A stretch of DNA of 64,000 bases, from the NCBI GenBank assembly GCA_000310025.1, contig FN649746.1, positions 2,563,185 through 2,627,184 of the forward strand, given 5' to 3'. The notes beneath the pieces were generated by a model, which saw nothing but the letters and a program-made list of their open reading frames with translations, had not been told where the DNA came from and ran no database searches. The DNA is from Ectocarpus siliculosus. Lineage: Eukaryota > Sar > Phaeophyceae > Ectocarpales > Ectocarpaceae. The translations under genes were made by a program, and so were the position numbers. Positions 46,766 to 56,966 of this stretch are shown here, piece by piece. Position 1 is the first letter of the stretch. Every line of letters starts with the position of its first letter.

Positions 46766-46904
46766 AGTGAAAAGAGGTTGCGGTTCGCCTTCTTCCACTT
46801 GTCCACCTCCTCCGAGATATGGGCGGTCGCAACAGGACCGTGTTCTCCACCCAAACTTCTACAACGCATATGTATATCAGGAGGGCTTTTACGTTTAGTG
46901 GGTT

Positions 46905-47100
46905 TTGAGCATGGCTCAGTCATGCCTCCACCCGATCATGACTCGGTCATGACCCGATCATGACCCCGTTGACCCTATCAGTCACGGAATGGGGTCATGA
47001 CCTCGATCATGATCTCGATCATGACCGAAGTCTAGGATCGGCCATTCTTCGCTCATGTCTCAGTCGTGACTCGGTCGTAACTCGGCCATGATCAATTCAA
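46905..47100. repeat. Array of TCATGA-centred palindromes
   Basis: Words such as CGGTCATGACCCGATCATGA, CTCGATCATGATCTCGATCA and AACTCGGCCATGATC repeat at about 10-20-bp spacing. Nearly all are built on a CATG core within GGTCATGACC or GATCATGATC. Confidence 0.7.
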
Positions 47101-47262
47101 TTCTCGTGGTCCTGAGAAATGAATTGCCTAACCCTCACCACGTGTTTGTACAGGACAGCTGTAGCCGTTTTTTTCATGCCTCCGAAAACAGATGATCTTG
47201 TTGCACCAGAACTGGTGGTCATCGATCTAGTAGCCGGTTTTTCATGCCCCTGCCAAAGGGTC

Positions 47263-47267
47263 TCCCA
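47263..47267. other. Left target-site duplication TCCCA
   Basis: The 5-bp word TCCCA abuts the 5' LTR and recurs exactly at 51278-51282 after the 3' LTR. Confidence 0.75.
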
Positions 47268-47568
47268 TGTTTGTGGTACTTGGATATGAGTCCGATCTGT
47301 GCATCCTCTGTGGGGGATACGCGTATGGGAAGTATGGGTGTGAGGGTATGTATGCGGTTGTGGTCCAAGTGCGGGGCCCCCGGGAGCACACAGCGGTGTG
47401 CTCCCGGCACTTGCCTGAGGGGCTTGCGTGTCGAATACCAGCTTGCCTGAGGGGCTTGCGTGACGGATATATACAACAATACATGGTCCTTTTTTATCAG
47501 CTGTTCCTGGGATAACATAGTCCCCAGTCTCAACACCACAGACCGCTGAGGGCGGCAGTGCACTAACA
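47268..47568 (+). repeat. 5' LTR (301 bp)
   Basis: TG...CA ends; matches 51009-51277 with very few substitutions apart from the internal 32-bp duplication. High identity suggests recent insertion. Confidence 0.85.
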
Positions 47569-47634
47569 CGATATCGAGTGGAGCCTAGCTAGGCCAGGTG
47601 TTGGTTACAGCGATGACGGAAAGAGAAAGAGAAG

Positions 47635-48990
47635 ATGGAAGAAGAAATGAAGAAAGCGGAAGCCGAGAATGCGGAGTTACGGAGGAGAATTAAGGAGGCA
47701 GAGGAGAGGAGTTCAGCGGGGGACGCTACTAGAGATAGGGTGGATGGCGCCGGGTATGCGTCTGGATACTATAGGGATGGAGCCGGGGGAACGGCTAGTT
47801 TTTTTCAGGATTGCGGGAGGAACGGACCGGCAGTACAGCATCTGCCCGTTTCGGTCTCTCTTCAGCTCAACAGCAAGGAGCAGGAGTTCTTGGACAGCTT
47901 CGGTCTCGAAGTGGAACGTCTGGATGTCTCGAATATGGAGCTATTGGCTAGCTGGGGGATCGGGTTGATAGTGCAGCACCCGCCCGTTCCTGCGTCTCTT
48001 CCACAGTATCAACTCTAAGAGGTGCAGCGGGAGTACGGGGCCGGCGGTGGACTCGGAGTACAACAGCAGCATGGTCAACAGCAGTCATGCGGAGGTGTTC
48101 CCGTACAGCAGTCGTTCCAGCAGCAGTGGAGGCACTGCGGGTTTGGCAGAGGGTCTGCGTCCCACCAGCAGCAGCCAGGCGTGGTGTACGGCAGCGATCG
48201 TGGTGGATTTCAGCAGCCGCAGCAGCAGCGATCGCCACAGCCGCAGAGGAACGGAGGATTTGCCACATTTTCTTCGTTGCATCAGCAGCAGCGTGGCGGT
48301 GAGTTTGCCGGCGAGAACGAGGGATATTCTCCTCGCGCGTCGTTTGGCGCCACGCAGCAAGCGTGCCGGTATGTCATGCGTGCACACCACCAGTCGCCGA
48401 ATCAGCAGCCAGCAGCGTCACCTGTGCCTTCATCAACAGTGACAGCAACGGCGGTGGTGGGGACAGCAGCAGCGTCGACGTCCCCGGTGACCGCGTTTAC
48501 CGGTGAGAACGAGGGATATTCTCCTCGCGGGTCGTTTGGCGCCACGCAGCAAGCGTGCCGGTATGTCATGAGTGCACACCACCAGTCGCCGAATCAGCAG
48601 CCAGCAGCGTCACCTGTGCCTTCATCAACAGTGACAGCAACGGCGGTGGTGAGGACAGCAGCAGCGGCGACGTCCCCGGTGGTCGCGTTGACGCCGGCAT
48701 CGAGACGGTCGCAGCGGCGGCAGCGACCACGGTGGCAGAGGAGACAGCGGCAGCAGCGACGTCCCCGGTGGCCGCGTTGGCGCCGGTCATCGAATCGGCC
48801 GCAGCGACAGCGGCGACAACAGCGGCGGCGGGGGCTGCAGCAGCAGCGGCGTCCCCGGTGGCCGCGATGGCGCCGGACATCGAGACGGCCGCAGCGGCAG
48901 TGGCGACAACAGCGTCGGTGGGGACAGCGTCAGCGGCGTCCCCGGTGCCCGCGATGGCGCCGGGTGTCGAGACGGCCAAGGCGGTGGTAG
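47635..48990 (+). CDS. LTR-element ORF: coiled coil, then Gln/Gly/Ser-rich repeats, interrupted by one in-frame TAA
   Basis: From ATG 47635 the frame reads MEEEMKKAEAENAELRRRIK, a charged coiled coil. A compact region with SKEQEFLDSFGLEVERLDVS follows, then a TAA at 48016. The same frame stays open after it to 48990 (QQQHGQQQ and GGFQQPQQQRSPQPQ, then a 64-codon tandem repeat at 48313 and 48505 that contains GYSPRGSFGATQQACRYVM, then an Arg-rich stretch). The placement suggests a gag-like or structural product with the stop as mutation or readthrough site. It contains no zinc knuckle. It could also be a captured host sequence. No homologue was recognised. Confidence 0.5.
48313..48696 (+). repeat. 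192-bp tandem repeat (two copies) keeping the reading frame
   Basis: GAGAACGAGGGATATTCTCC recurs at 48313 and 48505, exactly 192 bp (64 codons) apart, and similarity continues through CACCAGTCGCCGAATCAGCA and the ACAGTGACAGCAACGGCGG segment. Confidence 0.9.
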
Positions 48991-49870
48991 CCGCAAGGGG
49001 GACGGTGGGGACGGCAGCCGCAGCGACGTCCCCGGTGGCCGCGATGCCGGACAGTCAAGATGTGTGCGCCGGCAGCGGCGGCCTGACCTGCAGCAGCGGC
49101 GGAGACGACGGCATCTGCGGTTTCGAGAGGGGCGCGTCGTACCCTTTTGACCCTGGAGGATTTTCTACGCTGGAGGTGCGTGTGGATGGAGAGGAGAAGT
49201 ATGGTGGAGAGACGGATGACCGGAGCAGCGGCGGCCGCAGCAGCAGCAGCAGCGCAGCAGCAGCAGCAGCAGCCGCAGCAGTAGCGGCCGCAGCGGCGCC
49301 GGTAGCGACATCGGTGACGGGGGGAACGGCAGCGGCAGAAGCAGTAGCGGCGTCCCCGGTCGCCGCGTTGGCGTCGGGTGTCCAGACGGCCGCACGGGCG
49401 GCGACGAGGGGTTGGATGAAATCTGGAGTGGAACCCCGACGCACCCCTTCGACCCCGGTAAGACATCTTCGCGTGGCGCGAGGACGGGGGGCGGTCCCAG
49501 GGGTGGCGTACCCCTTCGATAGGGGCAGGAACGGGAGTGGCAGCGGCAACGGCGGCAACGGCGGCAGCCGCGACGGGAGAGGCGGCTTCGGCCAGAGCTC
49601 CGGCGGCGACACCGGCGGCAGCAGGAACAGCGACGGGAGTGGTGGCTTCGGCCAGAGCTCCGACGGCAGCAGAAGGCGGCAGCGGCGGTTTTGGCCAGAG
49701 CCCCGTCGGCGGCAGCGGCGACAACGGCGGCGGTGGTAGAGGCGGCAGCAGCGACGTTACCGGCAGCCGTGTTGGCGCCGGAACTCATGACGGTCGTGGC
49801 GGCGGGGGAACGGCAACGGCGGCGATGGCAGCGGCGGCAGCAGCGGTGGCGCCGTCGAGTCGACCGGGAA
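48670..49870 (+). repeat. GC-rich triplet-biased minisatellite (about 87-93-bp units)
   Basis: GTCCCCGGTGGCCGCG followed by TGGCGCCGG, a GA(G/A)ACGGCCGCAGCGGC segment and CAGCGGC/AGCAGC runs recur near 48677, 48764, 48851, 48941 and 49032, and in looser form to 49870. All three frames stay open over long stretches because of the triplet bias, so the long Ala-, Arg- and Gly-rich frames seen on both strands are by-products. Confidence 0.8.
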
Positions 49871-49899
49871 CGGGGAGGACACGGTGACAGCGACGACCT

Positions 49900-51008
49900 C
49901 ACCTTGTTATAGCCAAGTGGGAAATAATGTGAAACGTTTACGACTTTGTTCGGTTTTGTGAGCAGGCATGGACGTTTTAGCTTCGCCATTTGGCTTCGTA
50001 TTAATTTCCCTATTCTTTGGAGGGAGTACGTCCAGTCGCGTTTTGCACTTAGGGTGTTTCGATTCTTTTGGTTTGTTTGTTTTTTTATGTTAGGTCCTGA
50101 GTTAAGCGGTCGCTCTCTGCGGTGTGTTGTTGGCCGCGCGCAAGAAATGAGATGATAGCGCGTTGTTTGACGTGCGTGAAGGCATGTCGCTCAGGGAGAA
50201 GGGTGGCTTTTGGAGTTCCAGTTGTTTTCATACGGTACGAACTTTTTCCGGACTTTGATGCCTTGTGTGTAGCGTGTTTTCATGTTTTTGGTTTGTATCG
50301 CATGTTTTGCTGCTCTTGCATCGAAAATCATGGGGGGGGATGTCATGTATGACCATGATTCTAGAGGGCGTGAGCAGCAATCGAATTGGTTCGTTTTCTG
50401 GCCTTGTCTATTTGTGTTTTAGGTGAACGGCAAAGCAGGGGGGACTGTTGACATCGAGATATTAGCTCGGGGTGAATTTTGGAGCTGACAGCAGGGGGGC
50501 TGTTTGCGTGGATGCTTGCTTATATTTTCTATCGTTTCTTGGACACCAGCGACGGTACCGATTAGCGGGTGCGCGCTGTTTAGGATTTGGTCCTCGGACA
50601 CTATATTGGAGGGGTTTGACATGTTCTGACGATTTATGGTTGGGGCCATTGTGGTTTCTGAATTCTCGTTTTGATTGGTCAAGAAGTTGAGTTTTTGTTT
50701 TGTTTGAGGATTTGGTGCCAACTCTTTTGGAAGTTATTTTTTCCAGAAATGTCCGTTTTCGTTCCGACGCCTTTCTGATGTAGCACAAATAATTGTTGGG
50801 TACCTTTCTGAGGATGATTCTTTTGTGTCAACGGTTTGAGATTATTTCCAGAGACGAACGCTTTGGATTCGTGAATAAACTGATGAGACGCTTTGTGTTG
50901 GATGCGTAGCCAGTTTTGTTGAATATGTTTTCTCAAGGGGTGTTTTTCTGTATTGGCTGATTGCGCGTGCAGGGTTGCAAGATCGTACATCGTATCAAGT
51001 AGGGGGGC
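49900..51008 (+). other. 3' untranslated part of the LTR element
   Basis: T-rich sequence without credible coding potential runs up to the purine tract at about 50999-51007. It contrasts sharply in base composition with the preceding GC-rich repeat block. Confidence 0.5.
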
Positions 51009-51277
51009 TGTTTGTGGTACTTGGATATGAGTCCGATCTGTGCATCCTCTGTGGGGGATACGCGTATGGGAAGCATGGGTGTGAGGGTATGTATGCGGTT
51101 GTGGTCCAAGTGCGGGGCCCCCGGGAGCACACAGCGGTGTGCTCCCGGCACTTGCCTGAGGGGCTTGCGTGACGGATATATACAATAATACATGGTCCTT
51201 TTTCATCAGCTGTTCCTGGGATAACATAGTCCCCAGTCTCAACACCACAGACCGCTGAGGGCGGCAGTGCACTAACA
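51009..51277 (+). repeat. 3' LTR (269 bp)
   Basis: Direct repeat of the 5' LTR with TG...CA ends, preceded by the purine tract and followed by TCCCA. Confidence 0.85.
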
Positions 51278-51282
51278 TCCCA

Positions 51283-51670
51283 CACTTTCTACAGCTTCGC
51301 TATAATGCCCATGGGACATCTATGGGCAGCCGATGGGTCGGCCCATGTGGGCTACCCATGGCAACCCATGGGAAGCCCATCGGCGGCCAATGGGACCCCT
51401 TTAACTGGAACCAGTGTACTCCTAAACAAAAGATTATCTGCCTTGGAACGGACATATAGCGGTAGATAACTCTAACGCTAACCCTAACCCCCAAGCCCAC
51501 ACGATAAGTGCCAGGTTGGCACTGGTGGCTAAGTTCTTGGTTAATGTGTAGGGTGGCTACGTTTTAGGTCGATATACTGGTGGTGAGGTTCTAGGTTGAA
51601 GTGCCCACGGTGGGTACTATACCGGCATGCCCATGGGTCACCCATGGGTGTCCCATGGGCGGTTTAGAAA
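51283..51670. repeat. Array of CCCATGGG-type palindromes in two blocks
   Basis: Block 51305-51400 has ATGCCCATGGGACATC, GGCCCATGTGGGCTACCC and AACCCATGGGAAGCCCATC. Block 51600-51662 has GCATGCCCATGGGTCACCCA and GTCCCATGGGCGG. The centre is free of them and carries CTAACGCTAACCCTAACCCC at 51470-51490. The left edge, TCCCACACTTTC, resembles the left edge of the CTTCCATGGAAG element (TCCCACACTATT). Confidence 0.65.
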
Positions 51671-51781
51671 AACTGTCAGTAGTGTGGAAGATCGTGCAAA
51701 GCAGAAAATCTATTGCTTGGACCTACTTTTTATGGGGAGCACATCTTTCTTGGGCAAGTCTTTTTGGCGTTTAGACAGTCT

Positions 51782-52145
51782 CCTTCCCGAACGAATGCGA
51801 ATCAGCTGTTCGACCTTCGAGAATAGTCGCAGCTTTGGCTGAGATATCTACAGATCACCTATTTGTTTCGCCGGGGTCCACGTTTGTTTTTTTCCGGCAG
51901 AGCAAGATGTGCGAAATACTCGTTCAAGATTCGGCCGAAAGCCACCTCGGAACAGCTCTTGGGCCAGGCACGGCCGGCATGAAAAAAAAGGCTGGTGATG
52001 AAAAAATCTTGCGTGAAAATTGCACATACTGAAAAGATCATGCATGGACCCTGGCGAAACAACAAGGCGATCTGTGAACATCTCAGCCAAAGCTGTGACT
52101 ATTCTCGAAGGTCGAACAGCTGATTCGCCTTCATTCGGGAAGCAG
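51782..52145. repeat. Foldback (arms about 110 bp)
   Basis: CTTCCCGAACGAATGCGAAT, CAGCTGTTCGACCTTCGAGA and AGCTTTGGCTGAGAT on the left are mirrored by the reverse complement at 52065-52145. Inner arms with TGTTTCGCC(G/A)GGGTCCA also pair. Confidence 0.7.
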
Positions 52146-52189
52146 CTCGGCCCGAAAGGCCGAAGAAGACAAGCTTACTGCTTTGTTTT

Positions 52190-52420
52190 CGAAGTGGCTT
52201 GATCATTATCGGTTTCTAGATCACCAAGGAGAAGGTAGGAACCGGCGCTGAAAAGCCGCACAATCCTCGCGCTTGATTCCCCCTCAAAAAATGTTTTTTT
52301 TTCTCTCTCTGCATGCAAGTCAACAATATCCAGTCGGGGGGGAACCGACTACTGCTACTGCACGCAGGGGTTTGCAGCGACCAAATGGTGCTTGACCATT
52401 CAAGTACACGCTACTGTACA
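52190..52420 (+). repeat. Interspersed repeat, copy 1 of 3 (TTGATCATTATCGGTTTCTAG ... AGTCAA...)
   Basis: GGCTTGATCATTATCGGTTT, ACCGGCGCTGAAAA, ATTCCCCCTCAAAAA, TCTCTCTCTGCATGCAAGTC and GGGGGGAACCGACTACTGCT follow in order and recur at 52800-53040 and, in part, at 63850-64000. Confidence 0.75.
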
Positions 52421-52524
52421 ACCAAGATAACTCTAGAAACCTCGACAAAGGAAATGAGGACTTCGTACCCGTTTCCTTTCCCCCACCTTCGAAAGAAAGG
52501 GATGGGTGGGCGGGAAAAAGACAC

Positions 52525-52700
52525 TACTTCCTGGGGTCACCTGTTCTATTTGCCAGTGCCTCAATCCTTGGGCGTGTCCACGTACTCCGAGGTCGTCTCT
52601 CGCGGTCACAAGCGCTACGACTTACGACACCGGTGCACGTGTGATCTCGTCTAGTGTCCAGAAGTGTTTGGGGGGCACGCGAAGTCTATTCTACGTATAC
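52525..52700 (+). repeat. Direct repeat, copy 1 (second copy 54580-54765)
   Basis: ACTTCCTGGGG(T/C)CACCTGTTCT, GTGCCTCAATCCTT(G/C)GGCGTG, CCACGTACTCCGA and CGACACCGGTGCACGTGTGA are shared with 54580-54765. The two copies, and the copies at 52190 and 52800, suggest a composite retroelement that is rearranged here. Confidence 0.75.
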
Positions 52701-52799
52701 CAATCCCAGACTTCCAATAAGGATGCTTTTCGACTCTTGTGGTTTCAACAAACGACTGTTTATTCCGTCTCCGACAACAAACTTCATTTTCTTTGTTGC

Positions 52800-53040
52800 T
52801 TTCTTTCGAGTTGCTTGATCATTATCGGTTTCTAGATATCCAAGGATGGAGAGATTGAAGGCGTAAGAACCGGCGCTGAAAAACCACACAATCCTCGCGC
52901 CTGATTCCCCCTCAAAAACTGTCTCTTCCTCTCTCTCCGCACGAAAGTCAACTGTATCCAGCCGGGGGGGAACCAGCTACTGCTACTGCACGCAGGGGTC
53001 TGGAGTGACCGAGTCCCCAAATGGTGCTTGACCCCCAAGT
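52800..53040 (+). repeat. Interspersed repeat, copy 2 of 3
   Basis: Same order of words as at 52190-52420, with CAGCCGGGGGGGAACCAGCT and CAAATGGTGCTTGACC at the end. Confidence 0.75.
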
Positions 53041-53736
53041 CGAGTTCTATCCCAGGCTACTGCCCACGCGAAGTCAGCCCCTCCCTCTCCATATCGTACC
53101 TTCCCTCGGCTGTCTCACTTCAGACCTGCTCCCATTCTTCAGTTTTCGAGAAACCCTTCGCGTGTCCTCGACATTGTTCTGAGCGTACTGCTTGAATACC
53201 TCCAAAAACCCTTTTCCTTCTCCCCGCCCGATGCCAAACCGTAGCGCCCCCGTTACGTGGCGAATGTAATGCCTATCTCGGCCGGACTCGACTACGACGT
53301 CTCTGTGCGTCCTCAGCGCTCTACTGTACGTCATCATTCGTAACGCCCCTCCCTTCTCGCGGAAAGACGATGATAGTGGTGCGGAGTCGGCCAACGTCGC
53401 ATGACACGATACAGCCCCAGGACAAGAACGACTGCCCCGCCACTTGCTCTAACCGCCGACTGCAGTCGCCTAACGTGATCCCGCCTCCGCACACGAATGT
53501 TCCCCTCTTTCATCCTGGTCATCCTTCTGACCTCGAAACAGCACCTCTAGCCGATCAGCCTTGCGGTAGTCGCGGAAATCTAGTTGCTCGTTGCCTGAAA
53601 ACAGAGCTACACCCCCCCGTGTAAGACAGTGAGATGCGTGTGCTACACCAGCGTCGTTCGCGAAAACTTTGTCAGATCGGGTAATAAAGAAGACACTGAG
53701 ACCACGACACAGCCACAGGACCCGTCCTCCTGCTCT

Positions 53737-54430
53737 TCAGCTTGGGATCCTGCATTCCGCGTCACGCAACATGCACCAGGATACTGGTAGGCGTAGACGA
53801 CTCGGGATATCTAAAGCTACATGAGTCCTTGAGATCCCCCGCAATGCGCATTCTAGAAACGGCGACGAGCTGTCCAGCTCCACAGACGCTTCCACTCTGT
53901 GGTAGAACTGCACCGCTGCGAGCTTCCCTGAAAACGTACGTGCGGAGTTGCTCCCTACCTCAAAGGACGATGCGGAAAAAGCAATCAGCTCCCATAACCT
54001 GCATTCGTCTGAAACGCCGGTGCGGAAAAACCGTGGCTTGCCTCCCGACCGTGGCTCTTTGGGCCCTCTGGATTGATTGCTCCAGTGCACAGCGCTCATA
54101 CTCTTCCTCTAATGAGAACGCTCTATCACTGGTACTCTGGCCTGGTTCCTGCCTCTACAGTGAATGCCCGCACTGTGACTACCATGCCGAGCAGTTCCAG
54201 GGCGTTGATACTGAGATCGTCTCTACCCAACACACGGTTGCGCAAGTGTTGTCTGACGTCGCCGGGAAAATCCATCTGCGAGTACTTCCCCGTCTCGAAA
54301 AGCAACCGCCCATCGCGTCCCCGCTAGCGTCGCTCCACAGCGTACGGCAGTGTGGTTGCAGATAAATGCCGTACAACGGCATCTCGAGCCTCCCTTCGTG
54401 GTCAGCGCCCGACGCCCCCTCTACCATCAC
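53737..54430 (-). pseudogene. DIRS-like retroelement fragment: RNase H-like region and N-terminal part of a tyrosine recombinase
   Basis: On the minus strand 54430-54179 encodes RTLWSDASGDAMGGCFSR and later a degraded VLELLGM-like end, the pattern of the RNase H region in DIRS elements. 54099-53737 then encodes FSGKLAAVQFYHRVEASVEL and ECALRGISRTHVALDIPSRL, resembling the helical N-terminal (core-binding) domain of tyrosine recombinases of these elements. The order RT/RH then recombinase is that of DIRS. Frames are broken between the blocks and the C-terminal catalytic part is not recognisable, so it is a dead fragment. Assignment rests on remembered family patterns, not on a search. Confidence 0.5.
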
Positions 54431-54579
54431 ATCCCAAAATGATACGTCACCACGGAACTCTGGGCCCAGCGCAACGATCCGATTTGAGCTATGCGGACTT
54501 CCCCCTGAGCGGTAGAGGTTCTCGTCCCACGGCTGACCGGGCGGCAGCCCCGACTGGTTAAGCGTCAGACGAAAAATGA

Positions 54580-54765
54580 CATACTTCCTGGGGCCACCTG
54601 TTCTATGTTGGCCAGTGCCTCAATCCTTCGGCGTGCCCACGTACTCCGACGTGGTCTCTGGCGCAAACAAGCGCTACGACCTACGACACCGGTGCACGTG
54701 TGATCCCCTCTAGTGTCCATAATTTTTGGGGGTGGCACACGAAGCCTATTCTACGTTTCCAGATA
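54580..54765 (+). repeat. Direct repeat, copy 2
   Basis: Diverged copy of 52525-52700, including the GTGTCCATAATTTTTGGGGG tail that corresponds to GTGTCCAGAAGTGTTTGGGG. Confidence 0.75.
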
Positions 54766-54884
54766 ATTAACTCTTGCGGTTGCAACCAACGATAGTTCAT
54801 TCCGTCCCCCACAACAAAACTGTGCTTTTATGATTTCCTCCCCGTAAAGAAAGGTGACCTTAGGAGCACCAGAATTGAACGTGG

Positions 54885-55080
54885 TCATGAGCGAGATTCA
54901 TGACCGAGTCAATGGGCGAGCCATGACTCGGCCACGCCGGGGTCATAAACTGGCCATGACTCGGTCATGCCCGAGGCATGACTCATGACGGAAGCACGGA
55001 AGGTCATGATCAAGATCACGATCAAGGTGGCTCCATCTCGATGTAACTGGGTCATCACCCGATCATGACCCCGGAGCGAG
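54885..55080. repeat. Second array of TCATGA-centred palindromes
   Basis: Words such as GTGGTCATGAGCGAGATTCA, GCCATGACTCGGCC, ACTCGGTCATGCCCGAGGCA and CACCCGATCATGACCCCGGA match those at 46905-47100. It sits directly before a decayed LINE. Confidence 0.65.
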
Positions 55081-55084
55081 ATAG

Positions 55085-56670
55085 GTGTTGTTTCTATTAC
55101 ATAGCGCCGTCTGCGAAACCAACAGCACCCTCCGGAGGACAGTGCGGGTTCCGACCTGCACGATCCACCATCAACATGCTGTTCGTCGTGCGCCGACTCT
55201 AGGAGCTGGGGCTGAGAAGGAAAATTCCGCTCTGCATGCGTTTCGCCGTCCTGAAGAAGGCGTATGACTCGGTGGAGAGCTGCAATGGAAGGTGCTGGCC
55301 AGGGCCGGGATTCTCGAGAAGATGATCGCCGTCATTTGCCAATTTCACGACGGAATGCGAGCCCGGGTACGCATGGACAACGGAGAGCTGTCGGACTGGG
55401 TTTGGGTCACACAAGGCCTATGACAAGGCTGTGTGCTGCCCCACTGCTGTTCAATCTTCGCCGCGGTCCCCTAGGTCGCTGTTATTCGATTCAGCGAGGA
55501 TGATGTAATTCTGCAGAACCTGGTGTATCTGGAGGAGGAGAAGGCGGGAGCGAGGGCGGGGACACCACTTGACCAAGTGCGGAGGGCGGCATGGGGGATG
55601 CTGTATATCGATGACGCCGGCGTCGTATGAGGTCTGCCGACGGACTGGCGAGAATGATGACCGTCATCGTGGAGGTATTCGGGGGGTTCGGGCTGACGGT
55701 ATCGGAGAAGAAGGCGGAGACACTCCTGATGCGTGTCAGGCAGCCAACACCACCGCTCCACCCGTCACGACCGCTTATAATCGAGGCAGCAGGGCAGAGG
55801 TGCGCCCAGACGGCTGAACTCCAATATCTAGATTGGCCTCTTGAACGAACATGGCGAGCTCACTCGGGAGATCCATTACCGGAGCAGAATAGCGTGGGCG
55901 TGCGTCTGGACATATGGCCGAGAGCTCTTCTACAGGCCGAAAGCACCGTTCCGACTCAAGCCAGTCTGCTCCAGGCCGAGGAGATGGAGGCGCTGCTGCT
56001 ATTGTACGGCTGCATGACGTGTGCCCCACGTCGTTAATACTACCGGATGTTGCAGTCGATACATCACCGGATGCTCATGCGAGTCATCGACTACCAACGC
56101 AAGAAGGGCACCTGCAGGCAGCTTTCCTACGCCCACACCCTGAAGAGGTTAGGATGCCGGAGCGTGGAAGCCCCTGTTCGGCAACGGCGCCTGCTGTTCG
56201 CGGGAGCATTGGCACGGCAGCCGGACCAGCGATTGCCGGAAAGGTTGATGCTTGGCGAGCTGGAGGGGGGGAGGGCCGAGGCAGGGGGAAACCGGATCAA
56301 AACTGGCAGATGTACCTGAAGGACGACCTCAAGATGTTCGAGGCACAGAACGGATCCACGGGCACCGAGCCATGTTTCTTCGGAGTACCGCAAACAACTT
56401 GGATGGAAGCAGAGAAGATGGAGTGGGGTGTACCTTGACATAGGGGGGGTATTGCAGGGAGCTAAGCGGGTCATGACCGCCGGGTACAAGGAAGAAGAGG
56501 AGGCTAGCCGACCAGGAGCGCTCAAACGAAAAAACAAGCCCGGCAACAGCACGGACACGACAACACCCAACGGGGTGGGAGGGGTGCAGCAGACGGATGA
56601 GACGGCGAGGGAAGACAGAAAACGGGAAGAGGTGGACCGAGTGGCGGCGCGAAATGCTGTGCCGGATTGA
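55085..56670 (+). pseudogene. Decayed non-LTR (LINE) reverse transcriptase, C-terminal half
   Basis: Reading across frames gives the RT landmarks in order: KAYDSVE (55257-55277), FHDGMRARVRMDNG (about 55345), WVTQGL then a stop and QGCVL (about 55405-55440), MLYIDD (55598-55615, the YxDD box) and a GLTVSEKKAETLLM segment (about 55690-55735). Downstream come LLYGCMTC (about 55992), YQRKKGTCRQLSYAHTLKRL (about 56090), RQRRLLFAGALARQ and WQMYLKDDLKMFEAQNG, the usual C-terminal part of this LINE type. Several stops and frameshifts make it non-functional, and the N-terminal ORF and endonuclease are absent. The basic Glu/Arg-rich end is at about 56650. Confidence 0.8.
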
Positions 56671-56861
56671 ACCCCTTGATAGATGGACTAATCGCCCCCC
56701 CCGTCACTGCACCATTGCACCAACCCAGTCCATCGTTACTTCGCATAGCGTAAGGCAAGCGGAGGGTCCAACTGTAGACTACTTGTCGTTGATTTCTATT
56801 GATCTGCGGTCCCTCGGATCCACTTTAGCTTTCGTGTACCTTTTTGGGGTAAGTTTGCCTG

Positions 56862-56966
56862 TGATCACGGGAATCGACCGCGTCCGCAAATGTTGTAGTA
56901 CGGATAGAAGAATGTACTGGGTAGAGAGAACGGAACGGTTTTATATATGAAGACAACAATAACAAT
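56862..56966 (+). repeat. Repeat end 'GGTACTGGGTAGAGAG', copy 3
   Basis: GATCACGGGAATCGACCGCG, TGTACTGGGTAGAGAG and CGGAACGGTTTTATA with an ACAACAATAACAA tail follow the same order as at 3474-3600. Confidence 0.55.

Larger units (their letters stand above)
47268..51277 (+). mobile_element. Complete LTR retrotransposon without polymerase (non-autonomous), 4.0 kb
   Basis: Two near-identical direct repeats bound the unit: 47268-47568 (301 bp) and 51009-51277 (269 bp). Both start TGTTTGTGG and end CTAACA (TG...CA). The 32-bp difference is a tandem duplication of a segment with GCTTGCCTGAGGGGCTTGCG in the left copy. A purine run (AAGTAGGGGGG, then C) lies directly before the 3' LTR and fits a polypurine tract. 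The element is flanked by TCCCA on both sides. The interior has a coiled-coil and Gln/Gly/Ala-rich ORF but no protease, reverse transcriptase or integrase, so mobilisation would need a helper. No classical tRNA primer site was recognised after the 5' LTR. Confidence 0.85.

Noticed and set aside
48555-49989. Long Ala-, Arg- and Gly-rich frames on both strands (up to 394 codons)
   Set aside because: All are by-products of a GC-rich triplet-biased minisatellite inside the LTR element; several frames are open at once.
51300-51500. Frame with GFPWVAMGSPHGP-type repeats
   Set aside because: It is the CCCATGGG palindrome array read as codons.
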